Below, piece by piece: positions 10,016 to 18,355 of a stretch of DNA of 64,000 nt. The notes under the pieces are model-generated. The model saw only the letters and a list, made by a program, of their open reading frames with translations, did not search any database and was not told the origin of the DNA. The stretch comes from Geothermobacter hydrogeniphilus (GTDB taxonomy: Bacteria > Desulfobacterota > Desulfuromonadia > Desulfuromonadales > Geothermobacteraceae). The stretch covers positions 310,001 through 374,000 of the forward strand of contig NZ_NAAD01000001.1 of NCBI RefSeq assembly GCF_002093115.1, written 5' to 3'. The position numbers and the translations under genes were made by a program. Each line of letters starts with the position of its first letter. Positions within the stretch are counted from its first letter, which is position 1.

Positions 10016-11131
10016 ATGAACACGCCAGAAGATTATATGCGGCGGGCTCTCGCCCTGGCCGGAAAAGGGGAGGGACGGACCCGCCCGAATCCCCCCGTTG
10101 GCGCGGTGATCGTCAAGTACGGGCGGATCGTAGGTGAAGGGTTCCATCCCGCTGCCGGCAGCCCCCATGCCGAAATCTTCGCCCTCCGGCAGGCCGGAGA
10201 ACAGGCCTGTGGCGCAGATGTCTATGTCACTCTTGAACCCTGCTCCCATACCGGTCGTACCGGTCCCTGTGCCGAGGCGCTGATCCGCTCCGGAGTGAAA
10301 AAGGTCTGGATCGGGACCGGTGATCCCAACCCGCGGGTTGACGGGCGGGGTGTCGCGTTGCTGCGGGCGGCCGGGATTGAAGTTGAATGCGGTTTGCTGG
10401 GTGATGACTGTCGGTGGCTGATCGCTCCATTTTCCATGCTCATGTCAACCGGTCGTCCTCTGGTTACGCTGAAGGCCGCAGTGACCCTCGACGGCAAGAC
10501 GGCGACCTGTCAGGGTGAGTCACAATGGATTTCCGGAGAACAGAGCCGGGCCGATGTTCATCGCCTGCGCGACCGGGTCGATGCCATCATGGTCGGGGTC
10601 GGTACTGTTCTGCGCGACAATCCCCGTCTGACGACCAGACTGTCGGGTGGGGGGGGACACGACCCCCTGCGGGTGGTGGTCGATTCCCGTCTGCGGACGC
10701 CGGATGAAGCCGCGGTTATCAACCATTCCTCCGACAGCGGTGTTGTTATCGCGACTACGCCACAGGCTGATTCGGATCGCGTCAGGGCCCTTGAAAATGC
10801 CGGTGCCCGGGTGCTTGTCTGCAACGAGATAGAAGGGCAGGGGGTTGATTTGCAGGACCTGCTGCGTCAACTTGGCAAGATGGACATTATGCATCTGTTG
10901 CTTGAGGGCGGCGCTATTCTCAACCAGGGCGCGTTCAATGCTGATATCATCGACCGGGTGCGGCTCTATGTGGCCCCGATGTTGTTCGGCGGCAGTGACG
11001 GCAAGGGAATTTTCAGCGGTCATGGCATCGGTCAACTGGCAGCTGCACGGAGATTGGGTCCACTGAAGGTTTCCGGGATGGGCGATGACCTGCTGGTCGA
11101 GGGAGAGGTGCTTCGATGTTCACCGGCCTGA
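10016..11131 (+). CDS. ribD: Bifunctional riboflavin deaminase/reductase RibD
   Basis: Deaminates the diaminohydroxy-pyrimidine intermediate and then reduces the ribosyl side chain. The 371-residue protein has an N-terminal zinc deaminase (about 1-145: NPPVGAVIV, HAEIFALR, PCSHTGRTGPC) and a C-terminal reductase (about 146-365: LKAAVTLDGKTAT, WISGEQSRADVHRLRD, LLLEGGAILN). The start ATG at 10016 is 25 nt after nrdR. No FMN riboswitch lies upstream, so flavin control, if any, must act elsewhere. The last 16 nt overlap ribE. Confidence 0.97.
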   Translation: MNTPEDYMRRALALAGKGEGRTRPNPPVGAVIVKYGRIVGEGFHPAAGSPHAEIFALRQAGEQACGADVYVTLEPCSHTGRTGPCAEALIRSGVKKVWIGTGDPNPRVDGRGVALLRAAGIEVECGLLGDDCRWLIAPFSMLMSTGRPLVTLKAAVTLDGKTATCQGESQWISGEQSRADVHRLRDRVDAIMVGVGTVLRDNPRLTTRLSGGGGHDPLRVVVDSRLRTPDEAAVINHSSDSGVVIATTPQADSDRVRALENAGARVLVCNEIEGQGVDLQDLLRQLGKMDIMHLLLEGGAILNQGAFNADIIDRVRLYVAPMLFGGSDGKGIFSGHGIGQLAAARRLGPLKVSGMGDDLLVEGEVLRCSPA

Positions 11132-11766
11132 TTGAAGATGTCGGAACCGTTCGTTCGCTGCAGCGGGGAGCGACGGAGTGTCGATTGACGATTACCACCG
11201 GTTTGCCGGTTGAGGAACTGGTCCTCGGGGAGAGTGTCGCCGTCAATGGAGCCTGTCTGACCGTGGTGGCTGTCGGGATAGCTGATTTTACCGCCGATGT
11301 GTCACCTGAAACCCTGCAGCGGACCAATCTCCGCGACCTTCAGCCCGGGCGGAGGGTCAATCTTGAACGGGCTCTGCAGCTTGGCGGCAGGCTCGGCGGA
11401 CATATCGTTTCCGGTCACATCGATGCTACGGCCAACCTGCAATCGAGGCAGCGTTCGGGCAACGCTGAGATTCTGCAGTGGCAGATGGACTCTCCGAGTC
11501 TGCGCTTTGTTGTCGAGAAAGGATCGGTCGCCATTGACGGCATCAGCCTGACCGTCAACCAGGTGAGTGACAGCGGATTCTCGGTGGCCATCATTCCTCA
11601 CACCCTTGCCCGTACGACTCTGGTCGACTGTCGGCCGGGGGTGGTGGCCAACATCGAAACCGACCTGCTCGGGAAATATGTCGCGCGCCTGCTGGAGGGT
11701 CGCGACGATCATTCGGAAAAGAAATCGCTGAGTCTGGAATTCCTTGCCAGAAACGGCTTTATGTAA
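11116..11766 (+). CDS. ribE: Riboflavin synthase alpha subunit
   Basis: Dismutates two lumazine molecules to riboflavin and the pyrimidinedione. The 216-residue protein has the two lumazine-binding repeats: MFTGLIEDVGTV with SVAVNGACLTV in the first, and GSVAIDGISLTVN in the second (about residue 137 on). The reading frame overlaps ribD by 16 nt and is 34 nt upstream of ribBA. Some authors call this gene ribC. Confidence 0.97.
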   Translation: MFTGLIEDVGTVRSLQRGATECRLTITTGLPVEELVLGESVAVNGACLTVVAVGIADFTADVSPETLQRTNLRDLQPGRRVNLERALQLGGRLGGHIVSGHIDATANLQSRQRSGNAEILQWQMDSPSLRFVVEKGSVAIDGISLTVNQVSDSGFSVAIIPHTLARTTLVDCRPGVVANIETDLLGKYVARLLEGRDDHSEKKSLSLEFLARNGFM

Positions 11767-11800
11767 AATATCTCGATTTTACCTTAAGGATTAATACGCT

Positions 11801-13006
11801 ATGCCTATCGCAAAAATCGAAGCCGCCCTTGACGATATCCGTCAGGGTAAAATGGTGATTCTGGTCGATGACGAGGATCGCGAGAATGAAGGCGACCTGA
11901 CTCTCGCCGCCGAGAAAGTGACGCCGGAAGCGATTAATTTCATGGCCAAGTTCGGCCGCGGGCTGATCTGTCTTTCCCTGACCGAAGAGCGTGCCGATTA
12001 TCTTGAACTGCCGCTGATGGTGCAGGAAAATACCTCCTCCTTCGGCACCGCGTTCACGATTTCTATCGAGGCCCGGCGCGGTGTCAGCACCGGCATTTCC
12101 GCCGCTGACCGGGCTCATACCATTCAGGTCGCGATTGCCGATGACACGGGTCCGCGTGACCTGGCGCGTCCCGGGCATATTTTCCCGTTGCGCGCCAAGA
12201 AGGGCGGGACCCTGGTTCGGGCCGGGCAGACCGAAGGTTCGGTGGACCTGGCACGGCTGGCCGGGTTGAAGCCTGCCGGTGTCATCTGTGAGATCATGAA
12301 CGAGGACGGCTCCATGGCGCGGATGCCTCAGTTGACAGAATTCGCGGCGGAGCATGATCTGAAAATTGTCACCATCGCCGATCTCGTCGCCTACCGGATG
12401 CGCAAGGAACTGCTGGTGCGCCGTGCGGCCGAAACCGTGCTGCCGACCCCGTTTGGCGGTGAGTTCAAGGCCATTGCCTACGAAAATGATGTGGATCATC
12501 TGAACCACCTCGCCCTGGTCAAGGGGGAGATTGATCCCGACAAACCGATCATGGTCCGGGTTCATTCCGAATGCCTCACCGGAGATGTCTTCGGTTCCCA
12601 GCGCTGTGATTGCGGGGACCAGCTGCATGCCGCCATGAGCCAGATCGATGCGGAGGGTGCCGGTGTCATCCTCTACATGCGCCAGGAAGGCCGCGGCATC
12701 GGACTGATCAACAAGCTGAAAGCCTATGCTCTTCAGGATCAGGGGTGTGATACCGTTGAGGCGAATGAGAAGCTGGGATTCAAGGCTGATCTGCGCGACT
12801 ACGGCATCGGGGCGCAGATTCTGTCTGAACTTGGTATCCGCAAGATCAGGCTGATGACCAACAATCCGAAGAAAATTGTCGGTCTGGAAGGTTACGGCCT
12901 TGAAATTGTCGAACGGGTTCCGGTTCAGGCCGAGCCCACCGATGCCAACCGCAGGTACCTGAAGACCAAGCGGGAAAAGATGGGACATCTGCTGGAAAAT
13001 TTGTAA
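11801..13006 (+). CDS. ribBA: Bifunctional DHBP synthase/GTP cyclohydrolase II
   Basis: Supplies both riboflavin precursors: dihydroxybutanone phosphate from ribulose 5-phosphate and the pyrimidine from GTP. The N-terminal half (about 1-200) has [12 protein letters not shown] and [15 protein letters not shown]; the C-terminal half (about 205-401) has the zinc cysteines in [20 protein letters not shown] and the [17 protein letters not shown] block. The 401-residue length is that of a full fusion with both active sites preserved by eye. Ribulose 5-phosphate could be supplied by RpiB acting in reverse. Confidence 0.97.
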   Translation: MPIAKIEAALDDIRQGKMVILVDDEDRENEGDLTLAAEKVTPEAINFMAKFGRGLICLSLTEERADYLELPLMVQENTSSFGTAFTISIEARRGVSTGISAADRAHTIQVAIADDTGPRDLARPGHIFPLRAKKGGTLVRAGQTEGSVDLARLAGLKPAGVICEIMNEDGSMARMPQLTEFAAEHDLKIVTIADLVAYRMRKELLVRRAAETVLPTPFGGEFKAIAYENDVDHLNHLALVKGEIDPDKPIMVRVHSECLTGDVFGSQRCDCGDQLHAAMSQIDAEGAGVILYMRQEGRGIGLINKLKAYALQDQGCDTVEANEKLGFKADLRDYGIGAQILSELGIRKIRLMTNNPKKIVGLEGYGLEIVERVPVQAEPTDANRRYLKTKREKMGHLLENL

Positions 13007-13069
13007 ACTGGAAACCCACCAACGCCGATCCGAAGTGCCTTCCGGGTCGGATCAAGAGGGAGCGGATTT

Positions 13070-13534
13070 ATGCCGAAAATAATTGAAGGGGCCATGCAGG
13101 CCAAGGGAATCAAGGTCGGTCTGATCGTCAGCCGGTTCAACAGCTTTATCTGTGATCGTCTGTTGGAGGGCGCTGTCGACACCCTGCGGCGTCATGGTGC
13201 CGACGAGCAGGATCTGACTGTTGTCAAGGTGCCCGGCGCTTTTGAAATTCCCCTGGTGGCCCGGAAAATGGTCGATTCCGGTCATTATGACGCCGTTGTC
13301 TGCCTTGGAGCCGTGATTCGGGGGGCGACACCGCATTTTGATTATGTCAGTGCCGAAGTTTCCAAGGGGGTCGCTTCCGTCGGCCTGGATTCCGGCATGC
13401 CGGTCATCTTCGGTGTCCTGACGACCGATACCATCGAGCAGGCCGTCGAACGCGCCGGGACCAAGGCGGGAAACAAGGGTGCCGAGGCGGCGGCCTGTGC
13501 CATTGAAATGGTCAATCTCTGCCGGTCACTGTAG
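13070..13534 (+). CDS. ribH: Lumazine synthase
   Basis: Condenses the pyrimidine with dihydroxybutanone phosphate to form lumazine, usually in icosahedral capsids or decamers. The 154-residue protein has [24 protein letters not shown] and [14 protein letters not shown] containing the catalytic histidine (about residue 89). ATG 13070 follows AAGAGGGAGCGG. nusB begins 2 nt after its stop. Confidence 0.97.
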   Translation: MPKIIEGAMQAKGIKVGLIVSRFNSFICDRLLEGAVDTLRRHGADEQDLTVVKVPGAFEIPLVARKMVDSGHYDAVVCLGAVIRGATPHFDYVSAEVSKGVASVGLDSGMPVIFGVLTTDTIEQAVERAGTKAGNKGAEAAACAIEMVNLCRSL

Positions 13535-13536
13535 AC

Positions 13537-14007
13537 ATGACCAAGGGTATCAGGCGACAGGGGCGGGAACTCGCGCTCAAAATCATTTACAGTTTTCCTG
13601 ATCAGCAACGTGATATCAGCGTGATCCTGGACGAATTCTGGACCAATTTCAGATTTCGGGATGACTTGCTGGGGGAGGCGGTCGAGGATGATGCCGAAGG
13701 GCAGCCCCCTGAACTGGTTCGCCAGTTCGCCGAGAGAATTGCCTCCGGGACCTATCAACAGCTGTCGGCTATCGACGAAAAGCTGCGGGACAGTTCCCGG
13801 AACTGGAGTCTTGACCGGATGTCCCGCGTCGATCTCGCCCTGTTGCGCATGGGGGCCTACGAGCTGCTTTTCTGCGCTGATGTTCCAACCAGTGTCGCGA
13901 TCAATGAAGCGATAGAAATCGGCAAGCGTTACGGCACGCGGGAAACCCCCGGTTTTATCAACGGTATTCTTGACCGCATCGGTAGAGATCGCTCCGGCGG
14001 CACCTGA
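13537..14007 (+). CDS. nusB: Transcription antitermination factor NusB
   Basis: RNA-binding helical protein that acts with NusE (S10) on boxA in rRNA operons. The 156-residue protein begins RRQGRELALKIIYSF and has the family C-terminal block RVDLALLRMGAYELLF, SVAINEAIEIGKRYG and GFINGILDRI. It is slightly longer than E. coli NusB, with extra residues in the middle (about 35-60). Immediate linkage to ribH is the common bacterial arrangement. Confidence 0.95.
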   Translation: MTKGIRRQGRELALKIIYSFPDQQRDISVILDEFWTNFRFRDDLLGEAVEDDAEGQPPELVRQFAERIASGTYQQLSAIDEKLRDSSRNWSLDRMSRVDLALLRMGAYELLFCADVPTSVAINEAIEIGKRYGTRETPGFINGILDRIGRDRSGGT

Positions 14008-14008
14008 T

Positions 14009-14461
14009 ATGTCGGACGTTGTCCAGGAGATTGCCTGCCCACCTGACCAGCTTGAGGTTGATGTCGTGGCCGCGGTCCTGTTTGACGGACGTGATATGCT
14101 GGACGGCCCGGCCGGTCTGCTCAACCGGCGACTTGGCTACGGCCTCAGGTTTTTACTCGACCAGTCGGTTCTGGTACGCAGCAACCACAAGGTTGCCGCC
14201 CGCTGGGTGCTTTTTCATGGATGGGCCGCCGGATGTCCCGAGCGCGATTCGGACCTGCGGCGGTTGCTGGCTGAATTGTTGCGGGTCTGTCGGCGGGCCG
14301 GGTTTGAACGCATTGCCCTGGCTGCCCCGGAAGCAGCACTGGTGAAGCGCGATCAATGGACCCCGGCCCTGGCGCAAGCGGCTTCGGGAGCAGGAGTCTC
14401 AGAGTGCCTGGTGACCTACGATCACAGTTATCTGCATGATCACACCGGACCGGTTTTTTGA
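14009..14461 (+). CDS. Uncharacterised protein, possibly related to the M17 aminopeptidase N-terminal domain
   Basis: 150 residues, no signal peptide or membrane segment. The block DGRDMLDGPAGLLNRRLGYGLRFLLDQ followed by a W-V-L-F-H-G-W strand resembles, from memory, the macro-like N-terminal domain of leucyl aminopeptidase homologues found alone in deltaproteobacteria (typically AGLLDWRL). The metal-binding catalytic domain is absent, so no peptidase activity is expected. I start it at ATG 14009, one nucleotide after the nusB stop; an in-frame GTG at 13970 would overlap nusB. The function is unknown and the domain link is tentative. Confidence 0.6.
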   Translation: MSDVVQEIACPPDQLEVDVVAAVLFDGRDMLDGPAGLLNRRLGYGLRFLLDQSVLVRSNHKVAARWVLFHGWAAGCPERDSDLRRLLAELLRVCRRAGFERIALAAPEAALVKRDQWTPALAQAASGAGVSECLVTYDHSYLHDHTGPVF

Positions 14462-14563
14462 ACCGATCTGGACGATGATCCTGAAACCGTCCTTTCCAAG
14501 TTTGCTGAAACGTGTCCAGGTTTGCCTGGCAAGAATTTAGGACAACTCTCAATTGAGGCTGGA

Positions 14564-15877
14564 ATGAAAGAACTCAAGGTAGGATTACTGGGATTCGGCA
14601 CCATCGGTACCGGTGTCGTCAAGTTGTTGCAGCAGAACGCCGAGGTGATCAGGAATCGCCTCGGAGCCCCGGTCAGGCTGCTCAAAATTGCCGATCTTGA
14701 CATTGAAACGGATCGCGGCGTCAAGCTCGAAGAGGGGCTGTTGACCGCGGATGCCGAACAGGTCCTCAGCAACCCCGAGATTGATGTCGTCATCGAGCTG
14801 ATCGGCGGTTACGAGCCCGCCCGCAGCTTTGTCCTCAAGGCGATTGCCAACGGCAAGCATGTGGTGACGGCAAACAAGGCGCTGCTTGCCGTTCATGGTG
14901 AAGAAATCTTTGCCGCGGCCGCCGACAAAGGGGTTGAGGTGATGTTCGAGGCTTCGGTCGGTGGGGGGATCCCGATTATCACCTCGCTCAAGGAGAATCT
15001 CGGCGCCAACCGGTTTCAATCGATTTTCGGCATTCTCAACGGTACCTGCAACTACATTCTGACCCGTATGACCAACGAGGGGGAGGAGTTTGCCGCGGTT
15101 CTGAAGGATGCCCAACAGGCCGGGTACGCTGAAGCCGATCCGACTTTCGATATCGAAGGAATTGACACCGCGCACAAACTCGCGCTTTTGGTCAGTCTCT
15201 GTTTCGGCACCAGGGTTGATTTCAAGCAGATTTATGCCGAGGGCATCAGTTCGATTACCAGTCTCGACATCCAGTTCGCACGCCAGTTCGGCTATAAGAT
15301 CAAGCTGCTGGCCATCGGCAAGATGCACGACAACGGCAGCATCGAAGCGCGGGTTCACCCAACTATGATCCCGGAACACTATCCGCTGGCCGATGTTGAC
15401 GGGGTCTTCAACGCGGTTCGGGTCACCGGTGATTTTGTCGGTCCGGTGATGCAGTATGGTCTCGGGGCCGGGATGAACGCAACCGCCAGTGCCGTGGTCG
15501 GTGATGTGATGTCGCTGGCCCGCAGTGGACGGGGAAACGGTGAACCTCGTTCTTATGGCTACGGTTGTCGACCCGACGCGCTGCAGGAGCTGCCCCTCAG
15601 GTCGATGGATGATATCTGCAGCCAGTATTACCTGCGATTTACCACGGTCGACCAGCCTGGCGTGCTGGCGGCGATTTCCGGCAAGCTGGGCGAGTACCGC
15701 ATCAGTATCGCCTCGATGATCCAGCCCGAGCGGCGCGATGATGGCGCGGTGCCGATCGTCATCATGACCCATGAAGCTGCGGAAAAGGATATGCGTGCGG
15801 CCCTGGCGGAAATCGATCAGCTGCAGATCGTTCAGTCGCCCAGCCACCTGATTCGGATTGAAGGCAGCCTGGACTGA
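14564..15877 (+). CDS. hom: Homoserine dehydrogenase
   Basis: NAD(P)-dependent reduction of aspartate semialdehyde to homoserine, leading to threonine and methionine. The 437-residue protein has a Rossmann motif GFGTIGTGVVKLL at the N-terminus, the TANKALLAVHG block (catalytic lysine about residue 105), GTCNYILTRM, and a C-terminal ACT domain (about 355-435, FTTVDQPGVLAAISGKL), which usually mediates threonine feedback. The ATG at 14564 gives the standard N-terminus MKELKVGLLGFG. The 102-nt upstream gap holds a perfect palindrome CTCAATTGAG (14548-14557) close to the start. A strong terminator follows. Confidence 0.97.
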   Translation: MKELKVGLLGFGTIGTGVVKLLQQNAEVIRNRLGAPVRLLKIADLDIETDRGVKLEEGLLTADAEQVLSNPEIDVVIELIGGYEPARSFVLKAIANGKHVVTANKALLAVHGEEIFAAAADKGVEVMFEASVGGGIPIITSLKENLGANRFQSIFGILNGTCNYILTRMTNEGEEFAAVLKDAQQAGYAEADPTFDIEGIDTAHKLALLVSLCFGTRVDFKQIYAEGISSITSLDIQFARQFGYKIKLLAIGKMHDNGSIEARVHPTMIPEHYPLADVDGVFNAVRVTGDFVGPVMQYGLGAGMNATASAVVGDVMSLARSGRGNGEPRSYGYGCRPDALQELPLRSMDDICSQYYLRFTTVDQPGVLAAISGKLGEYRISIASMIQPERRDDGAVPIVIMTHEAAEKDMRAALAEIDQLQIVQSPSHLIRIEGSLD

Positions 15878-15901
15878 CAGTTTGTAAGCAGCATCCAGTA
15901 A

Positions 15902-15945
15902 TCAGGGCCCGTCATCCTCATGAGATGACGGGCCCTGACTTTTTT
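15902..15945 (+). terminator. Rho-independent terminator of hom
   Basis: A 15-bp perfect stem (15902-15916 with 15924-15938) with a 7-nt loop is followed by C and six T. It ends the long + strand cluster before the minus-strand lipase gene. Confidence 0.95.
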
Positions 15946-15990
15946 CAGGAAGCTCCCCCGTCTTTTGGACGGGAGAGCTTCTGCTGATGG

Positions 15991-18042
15991 TTAAAGGGTT
16001 CCTGCTCCGGCAAGAAAGCCTGCCACTTGGCTCTGTGAACCGAAGGTCGCGTTGCCCTGGACGGTTGCGGAATAACCGCTGTACCAGGGTTCGGTCGTCG
16101 GATCGAAAAGCGGGCTGAGCAGGAAACTGTGAACCACCGGTTTGCCGCTCAGGCCGTACTGGTAGACACCGGAGGTGAGGTCGCCAGGTCCGGGGAATCC
16201 GGTGGCGACAGAGTCGGGATCGACGACAACGGCAGCGGCAGGTTCGAGCCCGAGATTGGAGACGAAGACCTTGCTCGACGCCGGTGAAACGATCGGATCA
16301 CCGAAGGCGTAAAGGGTCATCAGATCGGCGGTTGAATTGCCGCCGATGACGTTGTAGGTGGCATCGGTCGGATCGAGCAGCCATTGGGCCAGGTCGAGGA
16401 AGACATAGTACTCGGTGGTCCCGGGAGTGAATCCCAGGGAAGAGACCAGCGCCTGCATGGTCGGCAGCGAGGTTTCATCCAGGACGTTGACGAGGATGGC
16501 CGAGGGGCTGGAAAGGACCATCTTGCTGACCCGGGTTTCCTGGGAGAGGAAGACCGAGCCGATGATCGAGCCCAGGGAATGGGCGATGAACGGAATGTTG
16601 GTCGCGTCCAGGTCGGTAAACGTATCGCCGTCCAGGTCGATGCCGGCTTCGATGACATCGACCGCTTCCCACAGGTCAATAGCCGCCTGGTAGAGATTGG
16701 CCCGGTCCTGGATCAGGTTGGTGGTGAAGAAACCGTCCCCCGAGACCGCGCCCGGGGTGGTGCGTTCGCCGTGGAAGATGGCGTCAATGGCGAGAGTGGC
16801 GTAGCCGGCCTGGGCCAGGCTGTTGGCGATCGGCAGGGCGGCGTCCTTGCTGGAGGTGATGCCGTGCTGGAACAGCACTACCGGCCAGGGGCCGGGCGTT
16901 GCCGGAACCGTCAGACGGAAGGTGACGGTGGTCATGCCGCTCTGGTCGAGCAGCGGGCTGTCGTAGGTCCCGGTGTAGATGTTGCCCAAGTCGGAGGTCG
17001 GGATACCGGTGCCGGTCAGCAGGGTTGCCGCCGGGATGCCGACAGGGTCGGTTTCCGCGGCGCCGGTGGCCGGGTTGGTCCAGCTCAGGTTGTTGGTGGT
17101 GGTTTTTGTGCTCAGCATTTTGAGGGAGGCGGTGGTCTGTGCGAAAGCATCGGTGCCTCCTGCAACCGGGTAGTCAACGGTCGGCGATGTCGTAGTACTA
17201 AGGGCTGGGGCTGGTGCGGTCGGGGTCAGTGAAAAAGTATAAGAGGCGGTGTGGTAGGTCCAGGTGACCAGGATGTCGTCCCGGGTCCAGGGGATCCCGG
17301 TCTTGGCGGCGGTAACCCCGGCGATGATGTCGAACAGGGCCTGTGGCCCGTCATTGAAGGCGGCCCGCAGGTTTTCAAAGGGGAAGAAGGGTGAGGTGGC
17401 GTCAAACGGCGTGGTCGACTTCAGTGCCGTCATGGTGAAGGAGGACGCCGTCGGATAACCGTTGCTGTCAAGCAGCGAGTTCTTGACCACCACCACGTAG
17501 GCTGCACCGGGTGTGAAGGGTTGCTTCGGCAGCAGCTTGATGACGCCGGACGTGAAGTCGTCCTGGATGATGAAATCGGTCTGGTCGCGGAATTCCATCA
17601 GCCCCAATGCTGTGACGACGCCGGCGGTATCTCCGGTCGCCAAAGCGGTCAGCAGGGCGGTAAGCTGCGGGTCGTCAGTGCGGAAGATCAGCAGCTCGAG
17701 GGTTGAGCTGTCGACCGTCCCGGTCAGCGGCAGGGTCAGGAACATGTTGGGTGACAGGCCGAGCAGGTTCGGCTGGGCATTGATCAGCTGTTTGAGCTGG
17801 TCGAGATCAGAGCCGTCATTGGCGAGCGGCAGGTCCACCCTCGGGTCGCCGTCAGCGGCCCAGGTGACATCATTGGGAAGTGGAAGGGTGGTGGCGTCAA
17901 GTTGCGCGTAAACAATCGGGGTACCGCCCTCTGTCAGGAGTGCATTGCTTCCGGTTTGAGTGTTGCCGCTGTCGCCGCCACAGGCTGCCAGCGAAAGGGC
18001 CAGAGCGAGCAGCAACAACCCGTTCCTTAAGTGAACAACCAT
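15991..18042 (-). CDS. VolA/Pla-1-type lipase or phospholipase lipoprotein
   Basis: Predicted surface or periplasmic lipoprotein that hydrolyses (phospho)lipids. The 683-residue protein starts MVVHLRNGLLLLALALSLAAC with a lipobox ending at a cysteine at about residue 22. The N-terminal part (about 40-270) resembles the bacterial virulence-factor lipase N domain (PLPNDVTWAADGDPRVDLP, GLSPNMFLTLPL). The C-terminal alpha/beta hydrolase has FQHGITSSKDAAL (oxyanion region) and the nucleophile elbow AHSLG with Ser489. The start at 18042 has AGGAGG 7 nt upstream on the minus strand; an earlier in-frame ATG lacks this. It diverges from the FadL-type porin, which suggests lipids are cleaved and the fatty acids imported. 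A weak hairpin (15951-15979) lies past its stop without a T tract. Confidence 0.8.
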   Translation of the reverse strand: MVVHLRNGLLLLALALSLAACGGDSGNTQTGSNALLTEGGTPIVYAQLDATTLPLPNDVTWAADGDPRVDLPLANDGSDLDQLKQLINAQPNLLGLSPNMFLTLPLTGTVDSSTLELLIFRTDDPQLTALLTALATGDTAGVVTALGLMEFRDQTDFIIQDDFTSGVIKLLPKQPFTPGAAYVVVVKNSLLDSNGYPTASSFTMTALKSTTPFDATSPFFPFENLRAAFNDGPQALFDIIAGVTAAKTGIPWTRDDILVTWTYHTASYTFSLTPTAPAPALSTTTSPTVDYPVAGGTDAFAQTTASLKMLSTKTTTNNLSWTNPATGAAETDPVGIPAATLLTGTGIPTSDLGNIYTGTYDSPLLDQSGMTTVTFRLTVPATPGPWPVVLFQHGITSSKDAALPIANSLAQAGYATLAIDAIFHGERTTPGAVSGDGFFTTNLIQDRANLYQAAIDLWEAVDVIEAGIDLDGDTFTDLDATNIPFIAHSLGSIIGSVFLSQETRVSKMVLSSPSAILVNVLDETSLPTMQALVSSLGFTPGTTEYYVFLDLAQWLLDPTDATYNVIGGNSTADLMTLYAFGDPIVSPASSKVFVSNLGLEPAAAVVVDPDSVATGFPGPGDLTSGVYQYGLSGKPVVHSFLLSPLFDPTTEPWYSGYSATVQGNATFGSQSQVAGFLAGAGTL

Positions 18043-18105
18043 TTTAGTCCTCCTCTGTTCAGGGAAAATAAACATTGTTTTAGAGTTTATATTCAATCGC
18101 TCGGT

Positions 18106-18120
18106 CTTGACATTGTCAAG
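18106..18120. promoter_or_regulatory. Palindromic candidate operator between lipase and fadL
   Basis: CTTGACA (18106-18112), a single T, then TGTCAAG (18114-18120) form a perfect 7-bp inverted repeat. On the minus strand it contains a TTGACA that could be the -35 of the lipase gene, so a bound dimer would block transcription. The regulator is unknown. Confidence 0.4.
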
Positions 18121-18235
18121 CGGCGATTTGAAACTGGATAGTATGTTTTGTCCTTTCTCTTGATATTCCGGGAAAGAATGTTAAAAAATAGGAGCGCTAG
18201 GTTGTTATTTCGTGGAAAGTTCCGACAAGTGCGAC

Positions 18236-18288
18236 TTTAATCCGCGATCCGTCCGTTCAGGGCGGATCGCGGATTAAAACAGTTTTTT
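18236..18288 (+). terminator. Hairpin with T tract in the lipase-fadL divergent gap
   Basis: A 16-bp perfect inverted repeat (18236-18251 with 18263-18278, 11-nt loop) is followed by ACAG and six T (18283-18288). It has the form of a rho-independent terminator on the + strand, but no + strand gene precedes it in this 313-bp gap (18043-18355). It could end a short leader or small RNA, or attenuate fadL. Confidence 0.55.
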
Positions 18289-18355
18289 ATTCTTGCCACA
18301 CGGTTTTCTCAGGGCTAAGATTTCTCACCATGTCTTTTCATTTCAAGGAGGTGTC

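Noticed and set aside
9991-11800. FMN riboswitch near the rib genes
   Set aside because: Gaps before ribD (25 nt) and ribBA (34 nt) are too short, and no RFN-like sequence is seen.
11759-12988. 409-codon minus-strand frame over ribBA
   Set aside because: It is a shadow frame; ribBA on the + strand has both active-site motif sets.
15951-15979. Hairpin after the lipase stop as its terminator
   Set aside because: The stem is good, but on the minus strand it is followed by TCCTGAAAAAAG rather than a T run, so it is not a standard terminator.
16384-17232. Long open frame antisense to the lipase gene
   Set aside because: The product is low-complexity Gly/Arg/Val sequence with no family features; it is a shadow of the high-GC lipase frame, which has a signal peptide, SD and catalytic motif.
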